A stretch of DNA of 12,963 nt from Conidiobolus incongruus B7586 (GCA_000697335.1 JNEM01009190.1:1-12963); one strand, 5' to 3'; positions 1 through 7,536 are shown, numbered from the stretch's first letter. The notes: generated from the letters alone by a model not told the origin. A program made the numbers and translations.

Positions 1-577
1 TTTTATTAAATTAATTTATTTTAAATTTATCAAATTTTCTATTTTTCCACTTATTATTATAATTTAATAGTAATTTCAAATATGTTAAATATGAAAATAA
101 ATTGATATGCATATATAATAATAAACAAAATATAAAGTTTATATAACTTTAAAAAATTAGAAATATTTAATATATCGTTTTTTATATTGAGTTTACTCAA
201 TAATATAGATTCTTAATTATATAAATTTATTTAAAAGTTTTATAATATTTATATTTATATATTGATCTTGATATAACAAAGCTTTGACCTCTATAAAGTC
301 TTTGAGTATAATTAAAATAATTATTGCTATAAGTAAGGACAAGTAAAAATTAATAAATTAAAAGCTATTGCTATTAATATTAATTAAAAAACTCAATCTT
401 TCAGTTTTATTTCCATATTAAAAAGAAATTATACCATTTTTAAAACAATTATTAATAATAGAAAATTAAAAGTTTTTTAATATTGATGGAAAATATGATG
501 TTTGAATTGCCTTAATTTAGTCAAAAATATTTTTGTTTGATTCAAATAATAGTTTTCAAATATGCCAAATTTGGATG

Positions 578-642
578 ATCTGTTTGAACCAATATGTCAT
601 TAAATTTGGATTTTTGATGCTCATATGAATACTCAAACAGAT
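578..642. repeat. Interrupted inverted repeat (hairpin), 65 nt
   Basis: The arm ATCTGTTTGA at 578-587 is the exact reverse complement of TCAAACAGAT at 633-642. Inside it, after a small asymmetric internal loop, ATATG pairs with CATAT, giving about 15 base pairs in two blocks around a loop of roughly 30 nt. It includes C and G positions, so it is less trivial than the many pure-AT palindromes around it. Function is unknown; it could be chance, a relic of a small inverted-repeat element, or a structured transcript. Confidence 0.35.
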
Positions 643-948
643 ATAATTCTTTGTTTCAATAAGATAAAGATTGAAAATTAAAATTATAAAAATTCAGCTT
701 TGATCTGATGTATTAATTAAAAAACTTATATAAAATACTTTATAATATTTCAGGTAATCAATTCTAGAATCAGCAGCTCAACATGGGAGCTATTTTTCTT
801 GAAAGGGTTAATTTTTATTACAATCAAATTTACTAGTTTTTAAAAAATATTCTAGAAATTGAAAATATATACAATATTAATATACTATATTATTTTTCAC
901 TTCTCATTTTAAGATTGCCAAGCAAGGGGCTCGTATAACATTAATGTT

Positions 949-951
<3 letters not shown>

Positions 952-982
<31 letters not shown>
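952..982. repeat. AT dinucleotide microsatellite, about 15 units
   Basis: An uninterrupted alternation of A and T over 31 nt, the longest simple repeat in the window. It is probably length-polymorphic and may extrude as a cruciform. No gene association is evident. Confidence 0.95.
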
Positions 983-984
<2 letters not shown>

Positions 985-1797
985 AAATTATTGAATTAAT
1001 ATATTTCGGACATTGTGAAGAGAAATTATGAAAATTAATAAGCAAACTTTGTGATATATCAAGTGGAATAAATAGATTAATTAGTTGATTATAGAATTAC
1101 TATGATTAAATGGTAACATAAAATGACTTGATATAGTTCTCTGTTCTCATCTCACATATTAACTTTCTGACTTTCATTATAATTCATTAATGAATGCTCA
1201 AATAATTAGCGAATGCTGTTTAATTTCAAGTAATTTTCTAATTGAAATATATGGTAATGAATTGGATTTGATAGGTATCTACTGATTAATATATCATAAG
1301 ATTATTTTAACTAAATTTTCTAATCATTTTTAAGTTTGAATTAATCAATCATCAAATACTTACAATAAGATATTTGAATTAGACAAATTATTTTTAAATA
1401 TATATTGATCTAATTATTGATATGCTGCTGTTGAACCTCTCTTATTTGAAAATTATTTTTCTAAATTTGTTTACATATAAATTTATTCAAAATATTATAA
1501 ATTCAATCATACTCTATATTAAAATCTTATATACCAATATAAATGTTTTAAACCATATATTTTTTTGTTCTCACGCAATTCAAAAAATCACTACTAATTA
1601 TAAAAGCTCAATTTTTTTTAATTTAAAATGTAAAAGAGTTTGAATCAATCACCGTGTAAGTATTTTCTCAAGGGTGATGAAATATATATTAGATATATTA
1701 ATTTGATTCTTTTAAGTCCCATAATAAATATCCCATCATAGTAATATATTCTTATCATTCCATTCCCAAGAAATTAAATTGTTTTTAATTAAAATTT

Positions 1798-3510
1798 ATG
1801 TCGAATATTCATCCTTATTCCTGTGATCACTGCCAAACTAGAAAGGTTAAATGTGATAGAACGCTGCCCCAGTGTAATCGATGTATAAAAAGAAAAGTCC
1901 AATGTATATATTCTAAACAGGACCTACCTATCAACTTTCTGACCAAAATCAATATGAGACTTAAAAAGAATATTCCAAGTCCGAAACTTCCGGCTATTAG
2001 GATACCTTTAACTCCAATGTTGTCTGAGCCCTTGAAATTATCGAGAAATGCAGCTAAAACTAGCAAAGATTACCTTGAATCATCTTTAATTGAATCACTT
2101 CTTAACTCTAATTTGTTTCCATTGCTAAGGTTCACTATTGGATTTCCCTTTCATTCTACTCCTACTTCTATGAGGTTTCCCTTGTCTTGGATTCGAACAA
2201 CCATTCCGCATTGGAGGAACTACATCAATTTTGCAACTTTGTCTTCATCTTCTCAATTATCACAACGAGAGTCGGAGTTACTTCGGTCTCCCTCGTTTTG
2301 GGACTCGATCTTATCAACTTACTTTGATTGTTTTCACCTCCAAGTCCCTATCATCAGTAAACAGCACTTTTTCAAATATCGACATTCATATCCTCCAGCA
2401 TTATTGGCTAGTATGTATTGGTGTGGTTATACTTGTTTACCTTCTGCAACTCCTGGCCTTTGTCAGTATCTCGAAAATTTGATGATAGACAATATAAAAC
2501 AAATATACTTCCAGCCTAAGTTATCAACTATGCAGGCATTGATGTTAGTTTGTACAATGTACCTTACAAAGGGTGATATGAAGCCATTCCAACGTTATTT
2601 CCAGCATATGCACCGAATGGGAGTTTTGCTTGGTCTTGATCATATATTGAATACCTATAATAAGCTGATCGCATCTATCAGAAACCGAATTTGGATTGGT
2701 TTTGCTGGTTTATTGTATGTTCAAAGTGGACTTAACTTTCATCACCCTCCATATTTTGAAATGCCTCCTATTAATACACCAATTAGTGAGGTAGATCTAT
2801 GTGATTCTTCTTTACAGCCCCATTTTGTGTTGACTTGTGGTACTATTCCTACTCACCCTACAGCCTACTTGGATAAGATTGAAAGTTACTGCAGCTTGAA
2901 GTACACTCAAGCACTTCCATTGTATTATTTCCTGGTTAAACTGTCTATTTGGCTGAATTTGGAAATCCTCCCAAACTGTAAAACTTTTGAAGAGTGTTTC
3001 TTTCACATTGAAAGATTTTCCAAATGGGTAGATTTTGTATTTGAACGAACCATGAAATCCTTTGACGAAATCAAAAATTATTTCACTGAATTTCGAGATC
3101 TATCGGTTATTGGCAGGATCACAATCTACAAAACGCATTTAACCTTCTTGTTATACGGTACCAAGCTGAGGGTCGACTTATTTAAACCACAATCATTACA
3201 AAATCAGCTATATCCTCAAAAGATGATAGATAAATTTATTATTACAGTTGATCACTTAATATCGCTATTTCACCAAACTCCGATTTATTATTTTAATTTC
3301 CAGCTATTGATATTGGTTAGATTGAGTTTTACTATTATTCGGACCTTGTCATCTACAAAAGAAGAGCTTAAATATCATTTAACTTCAAGATTGAAATCTA
3401 TCTATGTTATTATATTGAGCTTTAAATTTCAAAATAAGTACATTTTAAGTGTAATCAAAATGATTGAAGAGGGTGCTGTTAAGAGTGGAGTAAACTTGAA
3501 TCAAGGTTAA
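1798..3510 (+). CDS. Zn(II)2Cys6 (Gal4-type) fungal transcription factor
   Basis: Predicted nuclear DNA-binding regulator, 570 aa, apparently intronless. The zinc cluster lies at the extreme N-terminus: cysteines at 9, 12, 19, 26, 29 and 36 give CX2CX6CX6CX2CX6C, with the usual basic stretch between Cys12 and Cys19 (QTRKVK) and a proline two residues before Cys26. In this family six cysteines hold two zinc ions and the protein usually binds CGG-type triplets. A basic linker (about 45-65) follows. The motif YFDCFHLQVPIISKQHFF (175-192) is the hallmark start of the fungal-specific transcription factor domain (middle homology region), continuing to about residue 320 with RMGVLLGL and RNRIWIGF. 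The C-terminal 240 residues are unassigned. The start is fixed because the first cysteine is residue 9, although the context has T at -3 and looks weak. No metabolic genes adjoin, so the regulated pathway is unknown. Confidence 0.93.
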   Translation: MSNIHPYSCDHCQTRKVKCDRTLPQCNRCIKRKVQCIYSKQDLPINFLTKINMRLKKNIPSPKLPAIRIPLTPMLSEPLKLSRNAAKTSKDYLESSLIESLLNSNLFPLLRFTIGFPFHSTPTSMRFPLSWIRTTIPHWRNYINFATLSSSSQLSQRESELLRSPSFWDSILSTYFDCFHLQVPIISKQHFFKYRHSYPPALLASMYWCGYTCLPSATPGLCQYLENLMIDNIKQIYFQPKLSTMQALMLVCTMYLTKGDMKPFQRYFQHMHRMGVLLGLDHILNTYNKLIASIRNRIWIGFAGLLYVQSGLNFHHPPYFEMPPINTPISEVDLCDSSLQPHFVLTCGTIPTHPTAYLDKIESYCSLKYTQALPLYYFLVKLSIWLNLEILPNCKTFEECFFHIERFSKWVDFVFERTMKSFDEIKNYFTEFRDLSVIGRITIYKTHLTFLLYGTKLRVDLFKPQSLQNQLYPQKMIDKFIITVDHLISLFHQTPIYYFNFQLLILVRLSFTIIRTLSSTKEELKYHLTSRLKSIYVIILSFKFQNKYILSVIKMIEEGAVKSGVNLNQG

Positions 3511-3543
3511 TATTTGATTTAATTATTGTGTATATTTGTTAAT

Positions 3544-3549
3544 AATAAA
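3544..3549 (+). terminator. Candidate polyadenylation signal of the zinc-cluster gene
   Basis: A canonical AATAAA lies 34 nt after the stop codon on the coding strand, a plausible place for a cleavage signal. In DNA this AT-rich the hexamer occurs often by chance, so support is position only. Confidence 0.35.
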
Positions 3550-3672
3550 TGGTATTTATTTTTGAAAACTAGTCAGGGTTGCAAATAATTACTTAATCAA
3601 CTCATGTCAAAAATTAATGATTATAATTTGATTACATTTATTAAAAGGTAAATTTATTACTCCAAATATTAT

Positions 3673-3710
3673 GTAATGGCAAATTTTTTAATTTTTGATT
3701 TTTCAAACAT
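3673..3710 (+). repeat. Dispersed AT-rich repeat, copy 1
   Basis: Matches 12435-12472 in the same orientation at 35 of 38 positions without gaps: both begin GTAATGG, run through an A/T tract, and carry TTTTTCAAA near the end. Flanks are only loosely similar. The block could be a short interspersed repeat or a relic of a degraded element; low complexity means partial chance similarity cannot be excluded. Confidence 0.45.
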
Positions 3711-4430
3711 GTTTGTAGTTTTGAAATCACATTTTAAGCAAAATAAATAGAACCTATAGTTATAAGCAATATTTATTCATTTTTATATATTAATTCAGCT
3801 CTTTAATATTTTCTATTTAAAAATTTAATGTTAAATTTAAGTATATTTAAATCAAATAATATCATCAAGAGTGTTGTATTTTAATACTATTAAAATAGAA
3901 TAAAAAACACCTTAATATTTTTTAAAATTTATAGATAATACCTTATCAAACACTAATATTCATTTTTAGGTTTATGGTTATAAAGCTGGATAGTATATTA
4001 TTAAAAATTTAAAATGTTAATTTTTATTAATATATTTTATTAATTAAAAAACCAAAAAATATTTTAAAATCTTTTTATATTTCAATTAAAAAGTTATCAA
4101 ATTTTTAATTATTAATATTATTTCTTATATATATATATATTAAAATTTAATTTAATTATTAAAGATATAATATAAATATTTATTAATTTTATAAAAGCTT
4201 TAAAAATACAATTAAAAACCAGGATTATATAAGAAATTATTGAATTAAATAAACTATCAGTCCTAATACATATTATTCAAATATGAATTTATTAAATTAA
4301 TATAAATCTTTATAAATTTTAATAAATTATAATAATACATAGTTTTTTAATTTAATATTTAATTATAAAAAAATTAATAAATTATATTTCTTAATTAAAA
4401 TAATAATTAGGAGAAATTTTCAATTAAATT

Positions 4431-4577
4431 ATAAATGCTTATTATTATATGTTATAGTTATAAAGTCTATAAAGTTAATTATATAAAAGAATTCTTTAAA
4501 TAAATAGGTTATAACATCTAATACACTCACTAGATTGTATCTTATAACTATAATTGCTTTGAATAATTAAGCATTAT
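4431..4577. repeat. Imperfect inverted repeat, 147 bp, with nested inner hairpin
   Basis: The left arm (4431-4465) and right arm (4541-4577) are imperfect reverse complements of about 35 nt. They share ATGCTTA at the outer end and the exact 11-mer TATAGTTATAA at the inner end. The 75-nt centre holds GTTATAA..ATCTA facing TAGAT..TTATAAC, so the inner arms can nest. A 12-nt copy of the inner arm (TATAGTTATAAG) occurs again at 3755-3766. This resembles a degenerate non-coding foldback (MITE-like) or a structured RNA. No clear target-site duplication or transposase was seen. Confidence 0.4.
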
Positions 4578-5253
4578 ATTTATAACATAGTTAATTAATA
4601 AATTAATTTATAAAATTATCAAATTTTCAATGTTTTGTAAAAAGAAATATTTTTAAATGTTAGAAGTTTGCCAAAAGTTATTAGCAATAAAAGAGAGTAT
4701 TCATTTCATATGATTTATTTATTTTTGTAAATTTTATATTAAAAATTATATTTAAAATTGATTTTAAAAAGTGCAATTATTTCTAGAGTTTTTTATTCAA
4801 TAATCTTAAAAAGTATATTTGATTAAATTTTAAACACCAAGATAGTAGTCTTTAATTCTACAATACAATATGCTTTGATTCAATAATATAATTTTAAAAC
4901 TAATATTAATTTTTTGATACTTGTATATTGAGAGTTGAATGAGAAATATGATATTAAATCCTTTTAAGTAATGGAAATTCATTTTCCAATGTTAAGAAAA
5001 GCTTAGTTAAATCTGATGAGGAAAAATTTAATATAAAAGTTGATATTGAATATACTTGACCAATTAGAAATGAAGTAACTATAGTTTATATTGTAAAATT
5101 AGAAAATAGGGAAAATGAAACTAAAGTGAAAACGTTACATTAAAACGTAGTTTATATAAATAAAAAAAATAAAATATGAAGAAACAGTCTTAATTCTAAT
5201 GTAGCATGTATATATAAGTTGGTTTACAAATATTGAATTATTCTAAAGTATTC

Positions 5254-5268
5254 TATATATATATATAT
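5254..5268 (-). terminator. TA-repeat downstream of fibrillarin, possible 3'-end efficiency element
   Basis: A 15-nt TA run begins 11 nt beyond the fibrillarin stop on the minus strand. UAUAUA is the classic yeast 3'-end efficiency element, and no AATAAA is seen in the first 80 nt downstream, so this run is the best visible candidate for directing 3'-end formation. It may equally be an ordinary microsatellite. Confidence 0.3.
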
Positions 5269-5278
5269 CTTAAGTTGC

Positions 5279-6475
5279 TTATTTTTTGGGGGAAGGACGA
5301 TATTGACCAACGACGATGGCGTGATCACGTTCATAAGGTTCCAATGTAAGTTGTTCTTGAGGCTTGATCTTTTCTTGCTTCATCTTGTTAACTTCACTAG
5401 CAAAGACCTTAGAGGCTTCGACAGTGGAATCAATACAGTTGGCCTTGATAGAGATGACAATGTGACCTTCGTTCTTAAGGAAATAGTGAGAGTTGAGAGC
5501 AATGATACGAGCTTGATCAGGTTGGGCAACATCAGCAAAAACGACATCAACCATACCAACTAACATTCTGTACTTGTGAGGATGACGGGCGTCTTCAATA
5601 ATGGGGATAACATTGGTTCTCTTCTTGGCAACGTTGATCAAATCACGACCAGAACGGTGAGAGAATTCAACAGCGTAGACAACACCTTCGGGACCAACAA
5701 TATCAGCAACGTGAGAAACAGTGGTACCACTAGAACCACCCAAGTAAAGAACCTTCTTGCCAGGAGCAATGTGAATGTGATCAACACCACCTAAGATAGC
5801 AGCAGCCAACTTGGAACGGAAAGGATTCCAGACACGATATTCAACCTTAGTACCGTCTTCATTTTCAACAGCGATACGTTTTTCACCGTAGGTAGATTCA
5901 CCAGGGACAAGGTTCTTGGTAACTAACAAATCTTCTTTACCTCTAGCAACGAAAACACCTAGAAAAAAAAATTTAGAAATTATAAAAACTAAAATTGAAT
6001 AAAAATACCTTCGTGACGATGAGGTTCAATAACAACCTTGGAACCTCCCTTAGCTCCGGGCTTGCCACCTTTGGCACCACCGCGGGCTCCGCCACGGCCA
6101 CCTCTGGCTCCACCACGACCTCCACCGCGACCACCGGCACCGCCGCGGCCTCCAGCTTTGAAGGAACCGCCACGGCCACCTCCACGACCGCCACGATCAC
6201 CTCCACCGAAACCACCGCGACCGCCTCCACGGCCACCGCCGCCGAAGCCACCACGACCACCGGCACCACCACGGCCTCCACCGCGACCACCACGACCACC
6301 ACGATCACCTAAATTTAATTAGTATCTTGGAAAAAAAAGAAACAAATAAAAAGAATAACATTGATTAACCCAAACTTTATGCTCAAGCCTCATAGAATCA
6401 TCGACTTGAGCTTAATACTTTGGACAATATTATTATATTTTCAAATTGGCAATATTATCACATACCAAAACCCAT
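5279..6475 (-). CDS. NOP1: Fibrillarin (Nop1), box C/D snoRNP 2'-O-methyltransferase; three exons
   Basis: Catalytic subunit of box C/D snoRNPs, transferring methyl from SAM to rRNA 2'-hydroxyls in the nucleolus and needed for pre-rRNA processing. Exons on the minus strand: 6475-6466 (ATGGGTTTTG), 6308-6009, 5958-5279; total 329 aa, against about 320-327 in yeast and human. Both introns interrupt a glycine codon in phase 1. Residues 1-86 form the glycine-arginine-rich domain with 16 RGG motifs. HRHEG spans the second junction, and KNLVPGES (118-125) follows. The SAM-binding loop is LGGSSGTT (176-183), then [30 protein letters not shown] and [10 protein letters not shown], with [12 protein letters not shown] near the C-terminus, all strongly conserved. 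The loop reads GGSS where human and yeast have GAAS. The 10-nt first exon is chosen because it supplies the only in-frame ATG before the RGG domain and has consensus splice sites. A is at -3. The promoter side shows RRPE/PAC-like sites. Confidence 0.97.
5959..6008 (-). other. NOP1: Fibrillarin intron 2, 50 nt
   Basis: Donor GTATTT, acceptor TTTCTAG, and a TTCTAAAT branch-like sequence followed by a run of T close to the acceptor. Removing it joins HRHE to [10 protein letters not shown], exactly the contiguous fibrillarin sequence, splitting a GGT glycine codon after its first base. Unspliced reading would run into stops. Confidence 0.95.
6309..6465 (-). other. NOP1: Fibrillarin intron 1, 157 nt
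   Basis: Donor GTATGT, a yeast-like branch point TACTAAT about 14 nt before the acceptor, and acceptor TTTAG. It follows a 10-nt coding exon and splits the fourth codon (glycine). It is about three times longer than the other introns here; the extra length contains a stable-looking hairpin (6381-6411) and a pyrimidine-rich stretch before the branch point. Box C/D motifs good enough for a snoRNA are not present. Confidence 0.93.
6381..6411 (-). other. Hairpin inside fibrillarin intron 1
   Basis: On the transcribed strand GCUCAAGUC (6411-6403) pairs with GGCUUGAGC (6389-6381): nine consecutive pairs, eight Watson-Crick and one G-U, closing a 13-nt loop reading GATGATTCTATGA. The stem is GC-richer than the rest of the intron. 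It could be a regulatory RNA structure or a remnant of a small structured RNA; function is inferred only from position. Confidence 0.5.
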
Positions 6476-6539
6476 TTTAGTAATTTATTCGAAAATTAAA
6501 ATATGTCAAAGTATTAGGTAATTAACAGTATTGATAACG

Positions 6540-6562
6540 CTCTTTAATCAACTTTTAAAGAG
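6540..6562 (-). other. Hairpin in the fibrillarin leader or proximal promoter
   Basis: CTCTTTAA (6540-6547) and TTAAAGAG (6555-6562) are perfect 8-bp inverted copies around a 7-nt loop, 65-87 nt upstream of the fibrillarin start codon. If inside the transcript it would be a weak 5'-UTR stem; if not, it may be a dyad protein site. Confidence 0.35.
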
Positions 6563-6678
6563 TTTGATACAAGAGTGTATATTTTTAATCTTCAATTAAA
6601 CAGTAAATTTTTGAAGGTATGTATTGAATAGCAATTTATACCTTAATTCAACATCCCAAAATTGTCTATTTTGATTCC

Positions 6679-6731
6679 ATTTTCAAATTTGAAAATTTTT
6701 CGTAAAGTTGTATTATGATTGGATGAGAAAT
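6679..6731 (-). promoter_or_regulatory. RRPE-like and PAC-like ribosome-biogenesis elements
   Basis: GAAAATTTTTC at 6691-6701 (GAAAAATTTTC on the fibrillarin strand) matches the rRNA-processing element RRPE, consensus near TGAAAAATTTT. Twenty nt further on, GGATGAGAAAT at 6721-6731 contains the GATGAG core and following A of the PAC element (GCGATGAG). The two lie 216-256 nt upstream of the fibrillarin ATG. In yeasts this pair drives co-expression of ribosome-biogenesis genes, of which NOP1 is one. The RRPE overlaps the perfect palindrome ATTTTCAAATTTGAAAAT (6679-6696). The PAC match is partial, since its first two bases differ. Confidence 0.5.
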
Positions 6732-6879
6732 CTTATTTGTTAAGAAGTGGATGATATTAAAATCCCATAATTTCTTCCATAATTATATATATTTTAGCTA
6801 TATTTTAATAGATTCACTTTATAATCACAAAATAAATCAAATTTAAAAATTATTAATTATGACAATTTCCCAACTAATA

Positions 6880-6898
6880 ATATATATATATATATATT
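6880..6898. repeat. AT dinucleotide run, 19 nt
   Basis: A perfect A/T alternation within the divergent intergenic region, probably a nucleosome-poor microsatellite. Confidence 0.9.
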
Positions 6899-7318
6899 TA
6901 AGTAAAATTATTATATTTATTAATGTTAATAAATATCACTGTGATTAATCTATTTTTTATTAATATTTAGATTTATCTTACATATGGAAATTTTTTATAT
7001 ATTTAATATTACATTTAGAAATATAATTGTTTCTTTGTAAACAGTATTTTCATTTTTCCGTATGATTATCTAATGTTCTATTGCAAATTTCTATAGTCAC
7101 ATGTTTTATGAAATATATTAATTTAAATTTTAAATGAATTAACAGCTAACATAATCATTTGTATTGCTCATTTTATAGATAAAGGTAGAATATACAACGA
7201 ATAAATAATTAACTTCAGTGATTATTTTTATCCTCATTCATACTTTAATATTTATTATATTTTATCACAATGATTTATATATTCTAAATTAAAGCATAGT
7301 ATCTTATATATTCGATCA

Positions 7319-7323
7319 ACGCG
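7319..7323 (+). promoter_or_regulatory. ACGCG box upstream of DOT1
   Basis: ACGCG sits in the short GC-rich patch CAACGCGCGGTGT, the only such patch in the intergenic spacer, about 215 nt before the DOT1 start. ACGCG is the core of the MluI cell-cycle box bound by MBF (Mbp1/Res-type APSES factors) in fungi. It departs from the full ACGCGT consensus at the last base. A cell-cycle link is inference. Confidence 0.25.
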
Positions 7324-7460
7324 CGGTGTATTCTATAGTAATGTTTATAAAATTTTGCTCAAACTCAATTTTAAATTACTATGATCAAACAATTTACCCC
7401 AATATTTCAAAACATTGAAATTCATCCCATATATTCTTAAAATAAATAAATCAATATAAG

Positions 7461-7484
7461 ATGAGTCACCATGAGGTAAAATAA
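7461..7484 (+). promoter_or_regulatory. Two overlapping upstream ORFs in the DOT1 leader
   Basis: An ATG at 7461 opens MSHHEVK followed by stop at 7482-7484. A second ATG at 7471, in the strong context CACCATGA, opens the two-codon ORF M-R-stop ending at 7479. Both lie 53-76 nt before the DOT1 start. If the leader includes them they would reduce initiation at 7537. The second ATG could instead be the true DOT1 start through a phase-compatible intron at 7476-7544. Confidence 0.4.
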
Positions 7485-7536
7485 AATCAAAAATAATTCA
7501 ATTTACATTCAATTAATTATTATTGCTATTTAAAAA

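Larger units (their letters stand above)
1..1797. other. AT-rich intergenic DNA upstream of the zinc-cluster gene
   Basis: No convincing protein-coding gene is seen on either strand; stops are dense in all frames. Content: a hairpin at 578-642, a slightly GC-richer patch around 755-815 with a TATA-like sequence and a 17-codon ORF, an AT dinucleotide run at 952-982, a pair of 10-bp inverted sequences near 1055 and 1127, and a possible untranslated intron at 1656-1741 just ahead of the transcription-factor gene. No tRNA B-box, no snRNA motif and no transposon terminus was recognised. Confidence 0.7.
3511..5278. other. Convergent intergenic region, AT-rich, gene-free
   Basis: About 1.77 kb separates the 3' ends of the zinc-cluster gene (+) and fibrillarin (-). 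No ORF of note is seen on either strand. It contains one copy of a 38-bp dispersed repeat (3673-3710), a 15-nt AT run (4126-4140), a 147-bp imperfect inverted repeat (4431-4577), a short hairpin TGGAAA/TTTCCA near 4972-4988, and a second 15-nt AT run (5254-5268) just beyond the fibrillarin stop. No tRNA, snRNA or transposase remnant was recognised. Confidence 0.7.
6476..7536. promoter_or_regulatory. Divergent promoter region between fibrillarin and DOT1
   Basis: A 1,061-bp spacer between two start codons pointing away from each other. Fibrillarin side: a leader hairpin (6540-6562), an 18-bp palindrome (6679-6696) overlapping an RRPE-like site, and a PAC-like site. Middle (about 6780-7300): very AT-rich with an AT run at 6880-6898 and no ORF. 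DOT1 side: a GC-rich ACGCG patch at 7319 and two upstream ATGs at 7461 and 7471. No consensus TATA box stands out from the background. Confidence 0.6.

Noticed and set aside
775-800. AGCTC/GAGCT hairpin followed by a T-rich run, like a bacterial intrinsic terminator
   Set aside because: The stem is only 5 bp and the context is a fungal nuclear genome, where this signal is not used by RNA polymerase II.
1422-1643. 73-codon ORF ahead of the zinc-cluster gene
   Set aside because: Composition is almost wholly I, N, L, F, K and Y as expected from random AT-rich DNA; no domain, signal or conserved motif is visible.
1673-1680. GTGATGA resembling a snoRNA box C
   Set aside because: No CTGA box D follows within 100 nt and no flanking stem pairs.
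1827-3006. Overlapping ORFs within the zinc-cluster gene on both strands
   Set aside because: They overlap a well-supported 570-aa frame and have no recognisable features.
5303-5794. Plus-strand ORFs of 72-86 codons
   Set aside because: They lie antisense to the highly conserved fibrillarin catalytic exon, whose frame is certain.
5995-6322. Two plus-strand ORFs of 94-105 codons, one proline-arginine-rich and one threonine-serine-alanine-rich
   Set aside because: They are antisense shadows of the fibrillarin RGG repeats; GGT/GGC and CGT codons on the minus strand force stop-free repetitive frames on the other.
6309-6465. Box C/D snoRNA in fibrillarin intron 1
   Set aside because: A GUGAUAA near the donor resembles box C, but no CUGA box D and no matching terminal stem are present.
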